From an uncultured Eubacteriales bacterium (lineage in GTDB: Bacteria > Bacillota > Clostridia > UMGS1883 > UMGS1540), in NCBI GenBank assembly GCA_900552775.1, contig USAP01000022.1:1-14551 (forward strand): DNA of 14,551 nucleotides, given 5' to 3'. Positions within the stretch are counted from its first letter, which is position 1. Every line of letters begins with the position of its first letter. This document shows, in pieces, positions 1 to 6,297 of this stretch. The position numbers and the translations under genes are program-made. Under the pieces are notes generated by a model that saw nothing but the letters and a program-made list of their open reading frames with translations, was not told where the DNA came from and ran no database searches.

Positions 1-39
1 AATTTAACCTGTCATGAGACAGAAAGGATGAATCATTAC

Positions 40-696
40 ATGAAAAAATTTATCGGCGCAGCGCTTGTAACGCTTTCCATTACGGCTGTTGCGGCAGCGG
101 CTTCGGCAGACAGTGCCGGTGTTGTTTCCGCCGACGCCACATACGCAAGACAAGGCGCCGGAGATAATTTCAAAGCCGTTGAAACACTCTTGGCAGGCGA
201 AATTGTTTCCATAGTTTCAGAAGAAAATTCCTGGTATAAAATTGACATAGACGGCGAATATGCTTATGTTTACTCCGGAGACGTTTCGGATAACTGGCAG
301 AATACCGTGGAAGAAAACGTTAAAGAATACAAAGAGGAAAAAGAAAAAGCGGAAAAAAACGGCGAAAACGTTTTGGAATACTCAAAAGGATTTATCGGAG
401 TACCGTATGTTTACGGCGGCACCACCCCTTCGGGTTTTGACTGCAGCGGATTTGTAAAATACGTGTACGCCAAATTCGGTATCTCGCTGCCGAGAACTTC
501 TTATCAGCAGATGGCATGCGGAACCGATGTTACGGGTCAGGAGCTCCGCGCGGGAGATTTGCTTTTCTTCAACGGCGGCAGCCACGTCGGAATATATGCC
601 GGCAACGGAACATATATTCACGCGCCGAGAACAGGCAGAAACGTATCGATAGACCCTTTGAACCGCGAAGTATGCGCGGCACGCAGAATTTTTTAA
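40..696 (+). CDS. Secreted SH3-NlpC/P60 cell-wall hydrolase
   Basis: Probable exported peptidoglycan endopeptidase of the NlpC/P60 cysteine-peptidase family, which cuts stem peptides (typically D-Glu to diamino acid). The 218-aa product has a signal peptide (MKKFIGAALV, hydrophobic core, cleavage near AAASA-DS), a bacterial SH3-like domain at about residues 27-85, a Lys/Glu-rich helical linker at about 87-112, and a C-terminal NlpC/P60 domain. The expected catalytic set is visible: Cys135 in FDCSGF, His182 in SHVGIY and a third polar residue, His194, in IHAP. I chose the ATG at 40 because AAAGGA at 23-28 is 11 nt upstream; the in-frame ATG at 28 overlaps that site and would add four residues before the signal peptide. 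A terminator follows, so it is probably transcribed separately from the next hydrolase. The signal peptide argues for a host autolysin rather than a phage endolysin. Confidence 0.93.
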   Translation: MKKFIGAALVTLSITAVAAAASADSAGVVSADATYARQGAGDNFKAVETLLAGEIVSIVSEENSWYKIDIDGEYAYVYSGDVSDNWQNTVEENVKEYKEEKEKAEKNGENVLEYSKGFIGVPYVYGGTTPSGFDCSGFVKYVYAKFGISLPRTSYQQMACGTDVTGQELRAGDLLFFNGGSHVGIYAGNGTYIHAPRTGRNVSIDPLNREVCAARRIF

Positions 697-727
697 ATGT
701 TACAAATTATTACAAAACTTTACATTC

Positions 728-766
728 GCCGGAATCCTCATTTTTCAAGGATTTCGGCATTTTTTC
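728..766 (+). terminator. Rho-independent terminator after first NlpC/P60 gene
   Basis: GCCGGAATCCT (728-738) pairs with AGGATTTCGGC (748-758), an 11-bp stem with one G-T pair and a 9-nt loop, followed by a run of six T at 760-765. It lies 31 bp after the stop codon, correctly oriented for the upstream gene. Confidence 0.85.
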
Positions 767-797
767 GTCAAAAAGATGTTTTAATTATTAAAAAAGT

Positions 798-826
798 TTG
801 ACAAAAGAAGCAGATTGTGTTATAAT
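798..826 (+). promoter_or_regulatory. Consensus sigma-A promoter for the four-SH3 hydrolase
   Basis: TTGACA at 798-803 and TATAAT at 821-826 are separated by exactly 17 bp, a perfect match to the housekeeping promoter in both boxes. Transcription should start near 833, leaving a leader of about 80 nt before the ATG at 914. I saw no clear riboswitch fold in the leader. Confidence 0.9.
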
Positions 827-913
827 AAATACGTTATTTGATTTAAAAACAGAATCGGGAATGTTTAAATTCCCATGCGGATAAATACTCTGATTATCAA
901 AGGAGGCAGATTT

Positions 914-2248
914 ATGTCAAAGAAAATACTTGCGGTTTTAACTGTTATTTTTATTTTAACGCTGTCGCTTTCGGCAGCAGTAAGCGCAGATGATGTTGTT
1001 TATGTTTCGGTTGATTTGCTCAATATAAGAAGCTCCGCTTCAACGTCTTCAAGCGTTTTAGGTCAGGCTCAGCACGGCGATTCGCTCACGGTGCTCGGTC
1101 ACAGCGGCGAGTGGCTCAAAGTTTATTACTGGGGCGTTACGGGTTTTGTACGCGGCGACATGGTTTCATGTTCCAAGCCGGGTGCGGCTTCCGCGTCAGC
1201 TTCATCAAACGAAACGGTTTATGTTGCCGTTGACCTTTTGAATATCAGAAGCTCCGCTTCAACGTCTTCGGGTGTTCTCGGTCAGGCAAAGTTTAAAGAT
1301 TCTCTTTCCGTTGTGGGCAGAGAAGGCGAGTGGCTCAAGGTTTATTACTGGGGTGTTACGGGTTTTGTACGCAGCGACATGGTTTCCTGCTCCGTTCCCG
1401 CGGGCGCCGCGCCATCATCGTCAAACGAATGTGTTTATGTAACTGTTGACTCGCTTAATATCAGAAGTTCCGCTTCCCTTGCCGGTGAAGTTTTGGGTCA
1501 GGCAAAATTCCAGGATTCCTTAACGGTTGTCGGCAAAGAAGGCGCATGGCTTAAAATTTATTACTGGGGTGTTACGGGTTTTGTACGCGGCGACATGGTT
1601 TCGTGCTCCAAACCCACGGCTCTTTCTTCAACCGCAAGCGCCTCAAAAGAATGTGTATATGTAACGGTTGATTTGCTCAATATCAGAAGTTCCGCTTCAA
1701 CATCGTCCTCAGTTTGGGGACAGGCTTCATACCGAGATGAGCTCACGGTTGTAGGCAGAGAAGGCGAATGGCTTAAGATTTATTACTGGGGTGTTACAGG
1801 CTTTGTTCGCGGCGACATGGTTTCGTGCACAAAACCCACGGCGGCGCAGGCGTCGGTATTTACCTCTGCCGAAACCGCGGACGCGCTCCCGGTTGATTAT
1901 TCCGGAAAGGGCGGCTCGGTTGTGGAATATGCCAAAAACTTTTTGGGAGTTCCGTATGTTTACGGCGGCAGCACACCTTCGGGCTTTGACTGCAGCGGCT
2001 TTGTAAAATACGTTTTCGCTCACTTCGGCGTAAACCTTCCGAGAACATCATACGCTCAGATGAATGTCGGCACTGCCGTAACGCGCGAGCAGCTTCAGCC
2101 GGGAGATCTGGTAGTGTTCAGAAGCGGCGGTCACGTTGGAATTTATGTGGGAAACAATAAATACATACACGCTCCGCAGACAGGCAGAACGGTAAGCATA
2201 GACAATATGAACAGAACGCTTTACTGTGCAAGACGTATCATTAATTAG
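914..2248 (+). CDS. Secreted NlpC/P60 hydrolase with four SH3 repeats
   Basis: Probable exported peptidoglycan endopeptidase, 444 aa, a paralogue of the upstream gene. Layout: signal peptide (residues 1-25, ending AAVSA-DD); four SH3b domains at about 28-86, 101-159, 173-231 and 247-305, each 59 aa and containing LNIRSSAS and YYWGVTGFVR; Ser/Ala/Pro-rich linkers of 13-15 aa; and a C-terminal NlpC/P60 domain from about 336. Catalytic residues visible are Cys360 (FDCSGF), His407 (GHVGIY) and His419 (IHAP). The ATG at 914 is preferred because AAAGGAGG at 899-906 is 7 nt upstream; the in-frame ATG at 875 has no such site and would add 13 residues before the signal peptide. SH3b domains of this kind usually anchor enzymes to the cell wall. 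The repeats are so alike that the copy number probably varies between strains. Confidence 0.95.
   Translation: MSKKILAVLTVIFILTLSLSAAVSADDVVYVSVDLLNIRSSASTSSSVLGQAQHGDSLTVLGHSGEWLKVYYWGVTGFVRGDMVSCSKPGAASASASSNETVYVAVDLLNIRSSASTSSGVLGQAKFKDSLSVVGREGEWLKVYYWGVTGFVRSDMVSCSVPAGAAPSSSNECVYVTVDSLNIRSSASLAGEVLGQAKFQDSLTVVGKEGAWLKIYYWGVTGFVRGDMVSCSKPTALSSTASASKECVYVTVDLLNIRSSASTSSSVWGQASYRDELTVVGREGEWLKIYYWGVTGFVRGDMVSCTKPTAAQASVFTSAETADALPVDYSGKGGSVVEYAKNFLGVPYVYGGSTPSGFDCSGFVKYVFAHFGVNLPRTSYAQMNVGTAVTREQLQPGDLVVFRSGGHVGIYVGNNKYIHAPQTGRTVSIDNMNRTLYCARRIIN
995..1828 (+). repeat. Four tandem SH3-coding repeats inside the hydrolase gene
   Basis: Repeat cores lie at about 995-1171, 1214-1390, 1430-1606 and 1652-1828, spaced 216-222 bp. 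They share near-identical DNA, for example ATTACTGGGGTGTTACGGG in copies 2 and 3. Conservation at the DNA level as well as the protein level points to recent duplication or gene conversion. Confidence 0.9.
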
Positions 2249-2257
2249 AACTAAATA

Positions 2258-2573
2258 AAAAAATGGGTTGTTTAAAAAGCCACAGCCCGGCAAGGAAGTA
2301 TTGGTTTTGAAAGCCGTTCTTTAAGTTTATACTTCGTAAACAGGCGGTCGTATACGTCAGTATTACGACCGCCTGTTTTCTTGTCTAAAGCTTAAACTCC
2401 GACCTTCAAAACTGCTCTGCACCCTGTAAACAATATTTTTTGATGAAGTTCAAGGCAAAAAAGCGAGTAATCCTGTCGGATTTCGAGCCTTTTTTAACGC
2501 TGAAATTCGCAAAAAAGATGTTTAGCAGGGCAATACTTCCTTGCCGGGCTGTGGCTAAAAACAACCCATTTTT
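2258..2573. mobile_element. Nested inverted-repeat element, possible MITE or structured RNA
   Basis: The ends are long inverted repeats. A perfect 26-bp arm at 2278-2303 (starting AGCCACAGCCCGG) is the reverse complement of 2531-2556. Outside it, AAAAAATGGGTTG (2258-2270) matches the complement of 2562-2573 apart from one A, with a 2-nt length difference in between. Inside lies a second, imperfect pair (2304-2331 with 2385-2412, both beginning GTTTTGAA when read inward), then a perfect 15-bp hairpin (2338-2378). About 118 bp (2413-2530) are asymmetric and hold weaker hairpins such as AATCC-TGTC-GGATT. A TA dinucleotide flanks both ends (2256-2257, 2574-2575), compatible with IS630/mariner-type insertion but weak evidence in AT-rich DNA. 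No transposase or convincing ORF is present. It fills most of the gap between two convergent genes. Confidence 0.65.
2338..2379 (+). terminator. Strong hairpin terminator at the core of the nested element
   Basis: AAACAGGCGGTCGTA (2338-2352) pairs perfectly with TACGACCGCCTGTTT (2364-2378) around an 11-nt loop, with TTTT at 2376-2379. It would end transcripts of the four-SH3 hydrolase gene. On the other strand the T-run is shorter (TTTACG), so termination there is less certain. Confidence 0.7.
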
Positions 2574-2580
2574 TATTACT

Positions 2581-2597
2581 CCGTTTGGTGTGCGGAA
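2581..2597 (-). repeat. Isolated fragment of the linker found between GTAGGG hairpins
   Basis: CCGTTTGGTGTGCGGAA here is the reverse complement of the sequence at about 9362-9378 that joins the paired hairpin repeats there; a close variant is at about 6220-6235. No hairpin is attached here, so it looks like a remnant. It lies a few bases outside the nested inverted-repeat element. Confidence 0.55.
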
Positions 2598-2667
2598 ATA
2601 TCAGTGCTTCGCATTTCCAAAACACAAATACTTTTCTGCGCTTCGAAGCATTTTAACATCTCCGTCA

Positions 2668-3693
2668 CTATATAAAGTAGGCGTTTGTAAATGCCCTGTG
2701 CCCCAACTTGTCAAAAACCTCAAGTCTGAAATATTTCTCATCACCGTCAAGCTTAAATTCCGCGCAGTCCGCCCCGTAAACCACTTTGCATACACGCGCT
2801 CCGCTTATAAGCGTTATTTTTTCCGCCGGCGAGCATTCTGTCAAAACCGTGTGACTGTCGCTGTCATATTCAAGATATTTAATTTCGGGCGCTTCATCAA
2901 GCGAATTTCCGTACGCGGCATAAAATGAACCGTTTGTCAGCGCGTTTGTAATATCTTCATACGAAAGAGACGGCGCCGCAATCACGGTATATCCTCCGAA
3001 AGAATCGCACCTTTTGTCATTCTCGCCAAAGCGGTTGTGATTGTCATCGGTCGCAGTGCAGAAAATCCGCTTTCCGCCGCGCAGCATGTCGTCATAGCAG
3101 TGCCCGTTAACATCGTCGTACCCTTCCGTAACGCAGCCGTAATTTACAATTTCCATCGCGTTCATGCCGCAGTAGCTCATATATTCCGGGTAGCTTTCCT
3201 GAGACCATGTCGGGTGGTTGTATGTGACAAAAAAGCGGTTTTCCCTGCCTTTTTTTATCATGTCGTTTATACATTCCGGCGTATAAACGCGCTCATAATC
3301 CGGCTCGTTTTCGTCAAACTTCAAAAGATGTCTCTGATTTGCGGCATTTGCAAAAAGATATTTGCTTCTGTGATAGCAAATTGACTCGTCGTTATCTTTG
3401 TCCAGCGCTATGTAGCACAAATGGCATGTTTTGTCGTTTTTTTCGCCGCTGCGCTCAAATATTTCAAATTCAAAGCCGTTGAGCGCAAGAAATTCCTCGT
3501 CCGTCAAATCGTTGTGAGGAATAAAAACATCGTGATCCGTGTATGCAATAATACTGTAGCCGTGCTTTTTATAGATTTCTTTAAGCTCCTCCGGAGTACA
3601 GCTTCCGTCAGACAGCGTGGAGTGACAGTGAAGATTTGCTTTGTAATAATTCATACCGCTGCTTTTGCGCGGCAGCAAAACTTGTTTTTTCAT
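2668..3693 (-). CDS. PHP-domain metal-dependent phosphoesterase
   Basis: The 341-aa product has the hallmark motifs of the PHP (polymerase and histidinol phosphatase) family. These are HCHSTLSDG with the metal-binding HxH at residues 22-24, YTDHD (Asp53-His54), the glutamate of GFEFE (Glu75), a His in TYNHPTW, and a late DxH in TATDDNHN. Such proteins are cytosolic metal-dependent phosphoesterases acting on nucleotides or small phosphate esters; the substrate here cannot be told. The ATG at 3693 has AAAGGGG about 7 nt upstream; a second Met at residue 14 has no good site. It has its own consensus promoter and is monocistronic, converging on the hydrolase gene. It is probably a host gene marking the edge of the phage block, although it reads in the same direction. 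Confidence 0.88.
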   Translation of the reverse strand: MKKQVLLPRKSSGMNYYKANLHCHSTLSDGSCTPEELKEIYKKHGYSIIAYTDHDVFIPHNDLTDEEFLALNGFEFEIFERSGEKNDKTCHLCYIALDKDNDESICYHRSKYLFANAANQRHLLKFDENEPDYERVYTPECINDMIKKGRENRFFVTYNHPTWSQESYPEYMSYCGMNAMEIVNYGCVTEGYDDVNGHCYDDMLRGGKRIFCTATDDNHNRFGENDKRCDSFGGYTVIAAPSLSYEDITNALTNGSFYAAYGNSLDEAPEIKYLEYDSDSHTVLTECSPAEKITLISGARVCKVVYGADCAEFKLDGDEKYFRLEVFDKLGHRAFTNAYFI

Positions 3694-3737
3694 GATTTAT
3701 CCCCTTTCGCCAAAATATATTCCATATACCGATACAA

Positions 3738-3766
3738 AGTATAGCACAGGAGATTATGAATGTCAA
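3738..3766 (-). promoter_or_regulatory. Consensus promoter for the PHP gene
   Basis: On the minus strand TTGACA (3766-3761) and TATACT (3743-3738) are separated by 17 bp and lie about 45 bp upstream of the start codon. The promoter begins only 27 bp after the holin stop codon, separating PHP expression from the phage operon. No clear terminator was seen between holin and this promoter. Confidence 0.85.
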
Positions 3767-3792
3767 CCCCAAAAACCGGAACCCTCCCGAAA

Positions 3793-4209
3793 TTATTTTC
3801 CCATTCTTTCTTTCAGCACTTCAAGTGCATTTTCTATTGCCGGCGAGGTGATTCCCATAAGACCCGCGTTTTCAACAATTGAGATAAGTTCATTTACGGA
3901 AAAGCCGACTATCACCGCGCCGCGTATGAAGTTTACGCCCAGAATTCCGTCAAGCATGTGCGCCGTAACAACAAACATAAGCATCACGGCCTTTCGTATA
4001 ATTCCCTTAAAACATGCCTCCGAGCTTAACCTGCCGTTTTTTGTCTTAGGGCTTTTTTTGAATACCGCCGCAACAATAATTCCCATTATGTAGTCAATAG
4101 CCATAAAAACCATAAGTGACGCCAGGTCATACGAAAACGGGCCCCAGAAGAATTCTGCCGCACCGCCCAGCGCCGCGCACATTGCGCACAAAAAACCTTT
4201 TGTTTTCAT
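3793..4209 (-). CDS. Phage holin, TcdE / holin 4 type
   Basis: A 138-aa membrane protein with three or four hydrophobic segments: about residues 6-25, SLMVFMAIDYIMGIIVAAVF, a segment around VMLMFVVTAHML, and a weaker one near AVIVGFSVNELI. The Asp-Tyr-x-x-Gly in the second segment, the basic SPKTKNG loop and the FKGIIRKA stretch fit the phage_holin_4_1 family used for lysis, and for toxin export in clostridia. The start has AGGAGGGGG immediately upstream, 11 bp after the previous gene. It is the last gene of the phage operon. No endolysin follows it, which is unusual because the two normally sit together. Confidence 0.88.
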   Translation of the reverse strand: MKTKGFLCAMCAALGGAAEFFWGPFSYDLASLMVFMAIDYIMGIIVAAVFKKSPKTKNGRLSSEACFKGIIRKAVMLMFVVTAHMLDGILGVNFIRGAVIVGFSVNELISIVENAGLMGITSPAIENALEVLKERMGK

Positions 4210-4219
4210 AATCCCCCTC

Positions 4220-5437
4220 CTATCCGAAAATTGATTCGTAAAGCGATTTCGCCTTTGAATAAGACACTCCGAGATCCTGCATAATTCTTTCCGTTTCGTC
4301 TGCAGAGCTTATGCCTCCGTTTAATTTCGCGTTTGCCGAGATTTTCGCGGTGCTTGCATTGAGGAAGCCGCGCAGCCACTCCTGTTCCTTCTCAACCATT
4401 GCGCGAAGCCTTATGTTTTCCGCTTCTCTCGCCGCTTTTTTGTCAACCTGTGCCGAGTCAAACTCCCTCTGCTTTTGGGATTCATTTGATTTAAAAGTTC
4501 GGTTTTTCTCCGCCTCATCACGTTCAAACTCCCGCGCCGCACGTTTTTCGCGCGCTTCAAGCGTTTCGCCGCTCTCTCCGAGAAGATAAGCGTCTTTTTC
4601 GGAAATATTTCCCGTAATGCGGCTTCTTTCCGCCGCCTCGTCAAAGTCGTTTTTCCTCTCGTCAAGAAGTCTTTGCTCGCGCTCCGCATGAAGCTTTGCA
4701 AGCTCGTTTTCCGCCTTGCGGTTAGTCTCAAAATCGCTTCTTCTGCCGTCCGAAATTTTGTCAAGCGCCGAGAGCACGCTTTCAAGCTTTTCGTTTTCGT
4801 CCGTAAAACGTCTGTAATCCTCCTCGGCAAATTTCGGGATAAGCTTTGCCGCGCCCTCCGAGGCATAGTGCGATATAAGCGAATCCGAGGTTATCCCTCT
4901 GGCGCCCATATCCGCCTTCGCGTTTTTAACATAGCTTTGCATTGCAAGCTTTAAATTTTCATCGCCCTCGGGATTATAGCCGCCGTATTCGCGGTTTAAA
5001 AGCTTTTGAAGAACACGGCTTTCAAGCCCTTCCAGATCATTTTCGCAGCGTTCCGATTTAAGTCCCTTTAAAAACGAATCGCGCCCGTACACCGTGTCGC
5101 CTATTTTCACAAGACTTTGCCCGTCCACGTTGTAGTCGCGCCCGTTCACCGTAAGCTGCCCCGTTTTGCTGTTGTAGCCGATGTTCTCGGTTTTTCCGAG
5201 AGAATTTCTCACGGCGCTCCAGCCATCTCCCGCCGCAACGCCGTTTTTTTGCAGCGCGTCGTAAACGCTTTTTTCACTGTCGGCATAATATCTGCCGTCG
5301 TCGCGCAGCGTAAATCCCTCCGAGCCTATGTTTATGTCCTTTCCGTCCCCGCCGCGCACCAGAACGCCGCCGCTTTCCGGGTCGTAGCCGACGCGGTGTC
5401 CGAGATTTTCCAGAATCTTTCTTACCTGCACTGCCAT
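4220..5437 (-). CDS. Coiled-coil virion protein with two N-terminal repeats
   Basis: 405 aa. The N-terminus holds two related units, VRKILENLGHRVGYDPESGG (about 5-24, continuing to 30) and a second around residues 75-103 (VRNSLG, IGYNSKTGQLTVNGR). They resemble the alpha-beta unit of copper-amine-oxidase N-terminal-like domains. Residues about 160-205 form a helical region with GARGITSDS, and about 205-385 is strongly charged coiled coil rich in Glu, Arg, Lys and Ala. In this position, between appendage and holin genes of a short-tailed phage block, it could be a tail needle, ejected internal protein or fibre core. That role is inference from position and coiled-coil content. The start has AAGGAGG 8-9 nt upstream. 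I do not recognise a named family with certainty. Confidence 0.8.
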   Translation of the reverse strand: MAVQVRKILENLGHRVGYDPESGGVLVRGGDGKDINIGSEGFTLRDDGRYYADSEKSVYDALQKNGVAAGDGWSAVRNSLGKTENIGYNSKTGQLTVNGRDYNVDGQSLVKIGDTVYGRDSFLKGLKSERCENDLEGLESRVLQKLLNREYGGYNPEGDENLKLAMQSYVKNAKADMGARGITSDSLISHYASEGAAKLIPKFAEEDYRRFTDENEKLESVLSALDKISDGRRSDFETNRKAENELAKLHAEREQRLLDERKNDFDEAAERSRITGNISEKDAYLLGESGETLEAREKRAAREFERDEAEKNRTFKSNESQKQREFDSAQVDKKAAREAENIRLRAMVEKEQEWLRGFLNASTAKISANAKLNGGISSADETERIMQDLGVSYSKAKSLYESIFG

Positions 5438-5452
5438 AGTTTTTCCTCCTTT

Positions 5453-6085
5453 TTATCGAAATTTAACGGGATATTCCGTCCCGTCAATAACCACATATGC
5501 GCTGTACGGCGAAGTTGTAACAAAATAGTATCCACCGGCATCCGTCACACCGCTTAATGTGTTAAGCTTAATTTTTTCCGCTCTTATCTCAAGCTCCGTC
5601 ACGCCGCTTTCGGATTTCACCGCGCGTATAAGCACCTGCTTTGAATCGTCCTCCGCGTCCTCGTAGAATTTAATCATCTTCTCGCCGGCATCCGTTTCGT
5701 CTTTTCCTATATAAAGGTTGTTTCCCACGGAAGCGTTTTTCTCCGTCTCGATATCTCCGCAAAACACCGCGTCACCCGAAGATGAAAGCTTAATGGAATT
5801 TTGCCCTGCGGCATTATTCAGCCTGAACACAAATGTTCCGTTTTTCTCCGCTCCTATAGAAAGCCTTTCCGTTCCGCTGCCATCGCGCATTATAAGCTTT
5901 GCGCCGTCAATTTCCGTGCAGCCGTCGGAGGAAGATATTTTTGTTTTGTCCGTCTCCAGTTTCTTTACGTTGCTCGAGTTTAGAGACGTCAGCATAACCT
6001 CAAGCGTTTTGTAAAGCCTTATGAGAATATCCTCCGTTTCCGCTCCGCTTATATCGCCCAAATTGTCAAAAAGTAAATCTGCCAT
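5453..6085 (-). CDS. Putative phage tail appendage / fibre-type protein
   Basis: 210 aa. A short helical N-terminus (MADLLFDNLGDISG, then a helix to about residue 45) is followed by a Ser/Thr/Gly/Asp-rich region of short beta-like strands, with phrases such as GAKLIMRDGSGTERLSIG and NNLYIGKDETDAG, typical of trimeric phage fibre or baseplate-appendage proteins. The ATG at 6085 has GGAAAGGAGCGG just upstream and is preferred over an in-frame upstream start at 6112, which lies in front of that site. It is followed 15 bp later by the coiled-coil virion protein. The family is not recognised, and assignment rests on composition and operon position. Confidence 0.75.
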   Translation of the reverse strand: MADLLFDNLGDISGAETEDILIRLYKTLEVMLTSLNSSNVKKLETDKTKISSSDGCTEIDGAKLIMRDGSGTERLSIGAEKNGTFVFRLNNAAGQNSIKLSSSGDAVFCGDIETEKNASVGNNLYIGKDETDAGEKMIKFYEDAEDDSKQVLIRAVKSESGVTELEIRAEKIKLNTLSGVTDAGGYYFVTTSPYSAYVVIDGTEYPVKFR

Positions 6086-6121
6086 TTTCCGCTCCTTTCC
6101 TGCCGCTCTCAATAATGTACT

Positions 6122-6254
6122 GTAGGGGCGACCCTATGTGGTCGCCCGTTTATGCTCCGCTCCCTCAAAATCGGAACGAAGCGCCGTAGGGGCGACCCTG
6201 CGTGGCCGCCCGTTTTGTTTCCTCACACCAAACGGACAATTCGTGAATTGTCCC
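6122..6254. repeat. Three GTAGGG-type hairpin repeats between phage genes
   Basis: This fills most of the 212-bp gap 6086-6297. Copy A (6122-6148) is GTAGGGGCGACC-CTATGT-GGTCGCCCG. Copy B (6186-6212) is GTAGGGGCGACC-CTGCGT-GGCCGCCCG. A third, opposite-facing copy at 6233-6254 has the stem GGACAATTC-GT-GAATTGTCC and ends TCCCTTTT rather than the TCCCTAC seen elsewhere. B and the inverted copy are joined by TTTTGTTTCCTCACACCAAA. The phage genes on either side are not broken. Confidence 0.85.
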
Positions 6255-6297
6255 TTTTCTTGCGTTCCGGAGTTTTTTAACATCCCCGTTTTCTGCA

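Noticed and set aside
40..2248. NlpC/P60 genes as the phage endolysins
   Set aside because: Both have signal peptides, their own regulation (consensus promoter and terminators) and the opposite strand, and are separated from the phage block by a PHP gene.
2258..2573. Small peptide genes starting at ATGGGTTGT in each arm
   Set aside because: The frames are 4 and 15 codons long and have no ribosome site; they follow from the symmetric arms.
2440..2928. Plus-strand 162-aa open frame across the repeat element and the end of the PHP gene
   Set aside because: It lies antisense to the PHP gene and across the inverted-repeat element, lacks a ribosome site and reads as low-complexity basic/aromatic sequence.
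4311..5557. Several plus-strand open frames opposite the coiled-coil and appendage genes
   Set aside because: They are shadows of well-supported minus-strand genes: no ribosome sites, no recognisable motifs, odd amino-acid composition.
6122..6254. CRISPR array from the repeated GTAGGG units
   Set aside because: Units face both ways, spacing is irregular, stems vary, copies are scattered over 7.7 kb and no cas gene is present.
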